Shown here one piece after another: positions 6,919-10,262 of a DNA stretch of 10,262 nt. Both the position numbers and the translations under genes were made by a program. Source of the DNA: CAYSYY01 sp964576115 [NCBI: uncultured Gemmatimonadota bacterium] (GTDB lineage: Bacteria > Blakebacterota > Blakebacteria > Blakebacterales); assembly GCA_964576115.1 (NCBI GenBank), contig CAZNUA010000042.1:16655-26916 (forward strand). The letters run 5' to 3'. The notes beneath the pieces are model-generated. The model had not been told where the DNA came from, searched no databases, and saw only the letters and a list, made by a program, of their open reading frames with translations. Position 1 is the first letter of the stretch, and every line of letters begins with the position of its first letter.

Positions 6919-7836
6919 TTACTCCAGGTCTTTTCCCTCTGCTTTCTTTTCTTCCTCAGCTTCCCCTGCTTCCACCCTCTGCCCCTCATCGTTTCCCATC
7001 CGCTCCAGCTCATCCGCCTCATTGTCCTCGGGCTCACGCTCTTCGCCGTCCTCCTTGCGCCAGCCGTGCCAGGCCCGTTCGGCGGCCCGACCGGTCTCGT
7101 CGAGATCCGCATCGGCCTCATCCTCGATCGTGCCGGCCACCGTCAGGAGTCGATCGGAATCCCCGGCATCCTCCTCGTCGATCTCATCGCCGGTCATCTC
7201 CTCTTCCTCTTCCTCCCGCTCCACTGCCGGCGGTGCGGCAGCGGGCGGATCCGCCGCCGGGGGTGCGCTCGGCGGCAGATCGCTACCGGGAGCGTCCTCG
7301 CCGGCGGCAGCCACCCGGGCCCGGGCTTCGGCGGTCAGGGCCTCGAGCCGTTCCTCGAACATATCGAGGGTTTCGTCGGGAGTTTCCTCTTCCATTTCGG
7401 CGATCTTCAACATGTCGAGCTGGGCCTGCACCAGCATCCGGAGCCTGGTCACGTAGGAATCGCGCATCCCGCCGAGCTTGGCGAGTTCCTTTCTGATATC
7501 GCGGATCGAACGGTGAGCGTCCTCGATCCACTTGCCGGCCCTGACCTCGGCCTCCTTGAGGATGATCTCGGCCTCGGCGTGGGCCGCCTCCCGCTTATCT
7601 TCAGCCGCTCGCTGAACCGTGACCAGGGTTTCCCGCATGGTGGCTTCCATCTGCTGGTATTCCTCCAGCCGCCCGGAAAGCGAAGCAAGTTCGGTGCGGG
7701 CCTGCTGGGCGGTGCCGGCCAGTTCCTCCATTTCGTCTGCAACCATGGCCAGGAAGGTTTCCACCTCGTCGATGTCGTAGCCCCGCATCGCGCGGCGGAA
7801 CTCCTGCTTGCGGATATCGATCGGCGTAATGCGCAC
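6919..7836 (-). CDS. divIVA: DivIVA-domain protein with long acidic C-terminal tail
   Basis: A 305-residue protein. Residues 1-30 match the DivIVA membrane-binding N-terminus: MRITPIDIRKQEF followed by RGYDIDEVETFL. DivIVA proteins bind curved membrane and recruit division, chromosome or cell-wall partners. Residues about 31-150 are heptad-like coiled coil, where DivIVA oligomerises. A Pro/Ala linker (about 186-204) leads to a very acidic tail (206-305) with runs of Glu, unlike any fold. At the position of B. subtilis Phe17, which inserts into the membrane, this protein has Met17; Arg18 is kept. The start is GTG at 7836, with AGGAG ending 6 nt upstream (GGAG at 7843-7846); starting here reproduces the family N-terminus exactly. 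yggT ends 31 bp upstream; yggT-divIVA neighbours are common near division or lspA/ileS clusters. The role is inferred from the domain only; it may differ from Gram-positive DivIVA. Confidence 0.88.
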   Translation of the reverse strand: MRITPIDIRKQEFRRAMRGYDIDEVETFLAMVADEMEELAGTAQQARTELASLSGRLEEYQQMEATMRETLVTVQRAAEDKREAAHAEAEIILKEAEVRAGKWIEDAHRSIRDIRKELAKLGGMRDSYVTRLRMLVQAQLDMLKIAEMEEETPDETLDMFEERLEALTAEARARVAAAGEDAPGSDLPPSAPPAADPPAAAPPAVEREEEEEEMTGDEIDEEDAGDSDRLLTVAGTIEDEADADLDETGRAAERAWHGWRKEDGEEREPEDNEADELERMGNDEGQRVEAGEAEEEKKAEGKDLE

Positions 7837-7867
7837 GTTTTTCTCCTCTTGCGTGAGGCTGTAACGG

Positions 7868-8176
7868 TCAGCCCATCCTCATCCCGATTTCGATCAGGCT
7901 CCTGAACACGGCGGCATTCAGGAACCAGAGCACCAGGATCACGACCGCGGGGGTGATGTCGATCCCGCTCTGTTCCAGGAAACCGGGCATGAAACGCCGC
8001 AGCCGCAGGTAGAGCGGTTCGGTCGCGCCCCGCAGCAGACGCACAGCGGGATGCCACGACCGGACCGGGAACCAGGTGATGACCGCCGAGGCGATCACGA
8101 TAAGCATATACAACGTTGTGACCGTCGAGAGCAATCGGCCCAGAGCTTCGATGATATTTCCCGCCATGATGTTCAC
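7868..8176 (-). CDS. yggT: YggT-family integral membrane protein
   Basis: A 102-residue protein with two hydrophobic segments (about 13-35 and 74-94) flanking the family core, seen as ITWFPVRSWHPAVRLL and the following TEPLYLRLRRFMPG. YggT/YlmG/CCB3 proteins are small membrane proteins linked to division, cell shape or cofactor assembly; the bacterial biochemical role is not settled. The reading frame is open further upstream (to an ATG at 8443), but I reject that longer form: the added 89 residues are Pro/Arg-rich, unlike the family, and would cross a GC hairpin and part of the 94-nt repeat. GTG at 8176 has AGGA six bases upstream; ATG at 8167 is the alternative but is badly spaced. It sits 31 bp before divIVA and is probably the first gene of the cluster. 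Confidence 0.88.
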   Translation of the reverse strand: MNIMAGNIIEALGRLLSTVTTLYMLIVIASAVITWFPVRSWHPAVRLLRGATEPLYLRLRRFMPGFLEQSGIDITPAVVILVLWFLNAAVFRSLIEIGMRMG

Positions 8177-8182
8177 TTTCGA

Positions 8183-8186
8183 TCCT
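8183..8186 (-). promoter_or_regulatory. Ribosome binding site that favours the GTG start of yggT
   Basis: On the minus strand, AGGA lies six bases before GTG at 8176 and fifteen bases before ATG at 8167. Normal spacing therefore favours the GTG start, which adds Met-Asn-Ile to the protein. Confidence 0.5.
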
Positions 8187-8255
8187 GTTCCCCGTTCCCG
8201 GTTCGCCGCGAGGCGGTTGCCAGCCAGCCGGAGCGTAACGCTGCCCCGGGGCATG

Positions 8256-8284
8256 AATATAGACAGGGTGCGGCACACGCCGAA
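8256..8284 (-). promoter_or_regulatory. Candidate promoter for yggT-divIVA
   Basis: On the minus strand, TATATT (8256-8261) matches a sigma-70 -10 box at five of six positions. TTCGGC (8279-8284), 17 bp upstream, is only a poor -35 box. It would give a leader of roughly 70 nt before GTG 8176. The AT-rich hexamer stands out in an otherwise GC-rich stretch, and the position between the preceding GC hairpin and yggT fits. Confidence 0.35.
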
Positions 8285-8324
8285 GGAGGAAAACTCGACT
8301 ATCCGGGGTGGGGAGTACGATAGA

Positions 8325-8361
8325 CGAGCGCCCCCGGATACCGAGCACCCGGGGGCGTTCG
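8325..8361. terminator. Strong GC-rich hairpin, possible terminator without T-tail
   Basis: CGCCCCCGG (8329-8337) pairs perfectly with CCGGGGGCG (8349-8357) around an 11-nt loop. Four further pairs, one a G-T wobble, extend it to 8325 and 8361. No T-run follows on either strand. It lies after the HEAT gene pair and before the yggT promoter, the expected place for an operon boundary on the minus strand. Hairpin-only terminators are plausible in GC-rich genomes, but this remains inference. Confidence 0.45.
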
Positions 8362-8386
8362 CAATCGGCCGGGGGGGATCGTGCTC

Positions 8387-8480
8387 TGAGGAGCCTGTCG
8401 GAGGAACCGGCTTGAGCCAACGCGGTCCGCCGGAGGCCGGCACAGACCGCAGCCGGTGGATCGCTCCGACAGACTCCTCA
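8387..8480. repeat. 94-nt nested inverted repeat (REP/MITE-like or structured 3' UTR)
   Basis: Outer arms of 17 bp, TGAGGAGCCTGTCGGAG (8387-8403) and its complement CTCCGACAGACTCCTCA (8464-8480), differ at one position. Inside them, ACCGGCT (8406-8412) pairs with AGCCGGT (8451-8457), GCGGTC (8422-8427) with GACCGC (8445-8450), and GCCGG (8429-8433) with CCGGC (8437-8441). The whole element folds into one long bulged hairpin of about 35 pairs. Read on the minus strand, its first three bases are the TGA stop of the HEAT-repeat gene. No protein is encoded. It could be a short non-autonomous repeat, a transcript-end structure or a small RNA. Confidence 0.65.
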
Positions 8481-9857
8481 AAGCCGGCCGATATCCAGGA
8501 TCCGCCGCAGTACCCGGCGGGCGGCGGGATCGTCGATACGACCCAGGTACTGCACGGCGTCCTTGCGGATCTGCAGGACCTGGTCGTTCAGGGCCACCTG
8601 CCCCAGTAAGGTCACTTTCTCGTCGTTCGTCGTCATCCGCTCGACCCGCTCCCGCAGGGCCCGGCGGCGGACGCGCTCGTCGGCATCGGAATCGAAGATC
8701 CGCTGCAGGGCGGCGGCCGCCAGCGGGCTGTCGATATCGCCCAGACTCGCCACGGCAGCCTCGCTCACCTCCCGCTCGCCGTCGGCACCCGCGATCCTTT
8801 CCAGCAGCGGCACGGCCCGGGCCGGCTCGCGCCGTTCCCAGGCAGCCACCACCCGCCGCCGCAGATCGGGTTCGGGATCGGCCAGAAGCTGTTCGAGGGC
8901 ATCATCCACATCACGCCCCTCGACCCGGCTCAGATAGCTGATGGCGATCGCCCGGACCTCTTCGGCTTCATCGGTGCTGCGTGCGGCCCGGATGAGCCGG
9001 CTCTTCGCCGCCGGACCCTGCCGATCGGCCAGGACGGTCAGGGCGCGGGCCCGGTCGTCGGGATCCTCGGCCGAATCGAAGATCCGTTCCAGTCGCGAGA
9101 CAGTATCTTCCGGTCGACGCCCCAGATAGATGATCGCCCGTCGACGAACATCCTCATCGACGTCATCTTCAGCCAGGCCGGCCAGCACTGCGACGACCTC
9201 GGATTCGGGCAGCAGGCTCACCAGCCCGACCAGTCCTTCACGCAGGTCGTCATCGGTTTCGGGATCGAGGTTCGCGAGTCCGCTCCGCGCCCAGGCCAGC
9301 ACGTCGGATCCGGAGGCATCTCCGACCCAGAAGACGGGGCGCTCGCCCGGATTCATGGTCCCGACCGGCTGTCGCAGTGTGAGCCCCCTCAGATCGGGGC
9401 CGGATTCCCCGGCGAGTCGGCCTGAAATGAAGCAGAGCAAACGCCGTTCTTCCAGGACCGGCGCGGGAGGTGCGGCGGTGAGAGTCATGGATCTCAGATC
9501 GAGAACCCGGTCGTTTTCACCGGGATCATCCCAGGCGTCACGCACCGGCATGAGTCCCCCGAGCCCGGTACTCATCCAGCCGTCGGACCGGTGGATGACG
9601 ATCATGCCGCCTCCGGTGGCTTCAGCATCCGAGGCGAGCAGGCCGGTAAAGCCGAGGGCGATGTAGAACCTGCTGCCTGCTTCACCCCCGGCCGCCGCCT
9701 CACGGGCCGCGTCGATCCGGCCGGTGAGCCCGCCCGGGCGAGCGGAGAGATCGGTCACCTGGGCCCGGGTCGTGAGAGCCGGCAGCGTCAGCAGGACGAC
9801 GGCCAGCAGGGCGCTCACCGAACCGGGGAGGCGCCGCAGCGTATCGTGGCCCGCCAT
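8478..9857 (-). CDS. Secreted HEAT-repeat protein
   Basis: A 459-residue protein. Residues 1-32 are a signal peptide: Arg8/Arg9, a hydrophobic core about 13-28, and a likely cut near TTRA-QVT, so it is exported, probably to the periplasm. Residues about 60-195 are a beta-rich domain ending in the segment FWVGDASGSDVLAWA (176-190), which resembles the region just before the repeats in a family of exported HEAT proteins of environmental bacteria. From about 205 to the C-terminus there are at least six HEAT-like units of about 30-35 residues with a recurring pattern such as DVRRRAIIYLGR, VRAIAISYLSR and IRKDAVQYLGR. Such scaffolds bind other proteins; no catalytic motif is visible and the partner is unknown. 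The start ATG 9857 follows the upstream HEAT gene's TAG by one base, with GGAG seven bases upstream (9865-9868). The stop codon lies at the edge of the 94-nt repeat. Confidence 0.85.
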   Translation of the reverse strand: MAGHDTLRRLPGSVSALLAVVLLTLPALTTRAQVTDLSARPGGLTGRIDAAREAAAGGEAGSRFYIALGFTGLLASDAEATGGGMIVIHRSDGWMSTGLGGLMPVRDAWDDPGENDRVLDLRSMTLTAAPPAPVLEERRLLCFISGRLAGESGPDLRGLTLRQPVGTMNPGERPVFWVGDASGSDVLAWARSGLANLDPETDDDLREGLVGLVSLLPESEVVAVLAGLAEDDVDEDVRRRAIIYLGRRPEDTVSRLERIFDSAEDPDDRARALTVLADRQGPAAKSRLIRAARSTDEAEEVRAIAISYLSRVEGRDVDDALEQLLADPEPDLRRRVVAAWERREPARAVPLLERIAGADGEREVSEAAVASLGDIDSPLAAAALQRIFDSDADERVRRRALRERVERMTTNDEKVTLLGQVALNDQVLQIRKDAVQYLGRIDDPAARRVLRRILDIGRL

Positions 9858-9858
9858 C

Positions 9859-10262
9859 CTACTTCTCCCCCCGCGGCGGAATGTTCAGCAGCTCGCGCAA
9901 CGCCGCCCGGGCCCGTGCGTGATCGCTCCGGCCGAGCAGCTGAACGGCGTGACGCCGGACATCGGAATCGGCATCGGCCCGCGCGGCGGTGATGACCGTA
10001 TCGAGGCTGTTCTCCTCGTTGATCCGCCAGAGGTAATCGAGAGCCCGGCGACGCAGGCCGGCATCCTCGGAGCTGGTGTAGACGTTGACCAGCGCATCCC
10101 AGCCGGCTCCCCCCTCAAGGTCACCGAGCGCCGACACGGCCCCGCGCCGCAGCTCCTCTTCGGAATCGTTCAGGGCGATCTGCTCGAGCGTCGGGGCCGC
10201 TTCGGCGCCCCAGGCACGCAGTTCCGAGATCGCTTTGGCTCGCAGGCGCGCGGCGTCCGAGC
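9859..10262 (-). CDS. HEAT-repeat protein, N-terminus beyond the right edge
   Basis: The visible part is the C-terminal 133 residues. The frame stays open through 10262, so the internal GTG at 10137 is not the real start. At least three HEAT-like units can be seen: ARLRAKAISELRAWG, ELRRGAVSALGDLEG with GLRRRALDYLWRINE, and VRRHAVQLLGRSDHARARAALRELLNIP. The last unit closely mirrors the C-terminal unit of the next gene (AVQYLGRIDDPAARRVLRRILDIG), so the two genes look like products of tandem duplication. One base separates them, so they are very likely cotranscribed and translationally coupled. Location in the cell cannot be judged because any signal peptide lies outside the window. No enzyme motif is visible. 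Confidence 0.85.
   Translation of the reverse strand, partial: SDAARLRAKAISELRAWGAEAAPTLEQIALNDSEEELRRGAVSALGDLEGGAGWDALVNVYTSSEDAGLRRRALDYLWRINEENSLDTVITAARADADSDVRRHAVQLLGRSDHARARAALRELLNIPPRGEK

Larger units (their letters stand above)
8177..8477. other. Gene-free region between the HEAT pair and yggT
   Basis: About 300 bp without a supported gene. From right to left it holds the 94-nt nested inverted repeat, a G-rich run (8371-8377), the GC hairpin (8325-8361), the candidate promoter (8256-8284) and a yggT leader with the 10-bp palindrome GCCCCGGGGC (8243-8252). It probably separates two minus-strand transcription units. Confidence 0.6.

Noticed and set aside
6919-7240. Repetitive CTCTTCCTC-like DNA in the divIVA tail as a simple-sequence repeat
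   Set aside because: It is explained by Glu/Asp-rich coding (GAG/GAA/GAC codons on the minus strand). The units are irregular and show no tandem period.
7449-8420. A 323-codon minus-strand frame overlapping divIVA and yggT
   Set aside because: It runs out of frame through both recognisable genes and has no coherent protein features.
7868-8443. Longer 191-residue form of YggT starting at 8443
   Set aside because: The extra N-terminal residues are Pro/Arg-rich and unlike the family, and would be encoded by the GC hairpin and part of the 94-nt repeat. A GTG with a well-spaced AGGA exists at 8176.
1-10262. CRISPR array, tRNA, transposase or phage genes
   Set aside because: No regularly spaced direct repeats, cloverleaf with conserved TTCRA arm, or transposase/integrase motifs were seen on either strand.

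Overview
The window is GC-rich bacterial chromosome with dense, ordinary-looking gene packing. Eight genes are supported, one of them cut by the right edge, and seven lie on the minus strand. No tRNA, rRNA, CRISPR array, transposase or phage gene was seen. The gene content (DivIVA-family protein, YggT, a type-2 isoleucyl-tRNA synthetase, a TraR/DksA zinc protein, LspA, RluD, secreted HEAT-repeat proteins and a lipoprotein) suggests a diderm, environmental lineage such as the Gemmatimonadota, Krumholzibacteriota/Eisenbacteria or former Deltaproteobacteria. That placement is inference; nothing in the window fixes the phylum.

Layout, left to right. (1) A plus-strand gene for a putative lipoprotein of unknown function (11-1255). 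A perfect 12-bp inverted repeat with a T-rich tail, which looks like a Rho-independent terminator, lies across its first codons. (2) A convergent gap of 126 bp holding weak hairpins. (3) A minus-strand housekeeping cluster, read right to left: yggT (start about 8176), divIVA, ileS, a dksA-like gene, lspA and rluD (end 1382). The last three are tightly joined: dksA/lspA overlap by one base (TGATG) and lspA/rluD by 20 bases. ileS is set apart by gaps of about 120 bp upstream and about 46 bp downstream. (4) A gene-free stretch of about 300 bp (8177-8477) containing a probable yggT promoter, a GC-rich hairpin, and a striking 94-nt nested inverted repeat whose outer arm starts exactly at the stop codon of the next gene. 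(5) Two tandem minus-strand HEAT-repeat genes separated by one base (TAG-G-ATG). The downstream one has a signal peptide; the upstream one runs off the right edge. Their C-termini look alike, suggesting a tandem duplication.

Functionally, the central cluster joins membrane/polarity proteins (YggT, DivIVA), isoleucine charging (IleS), a possible transcription modulator (DksA-like), lipoprotein maturation (LspA) and 23S rRNA pseudouridylation (RluD). The most notable sequence observation is in IleS. The class I signature HxGH is replaced by GVHH, the first/third-residue swap described in type-2 IleRS enzymes that are hyper-resistant to mupirocin. The next most notable is the 94-nt structured repeat between the HEAT pair and yggT.
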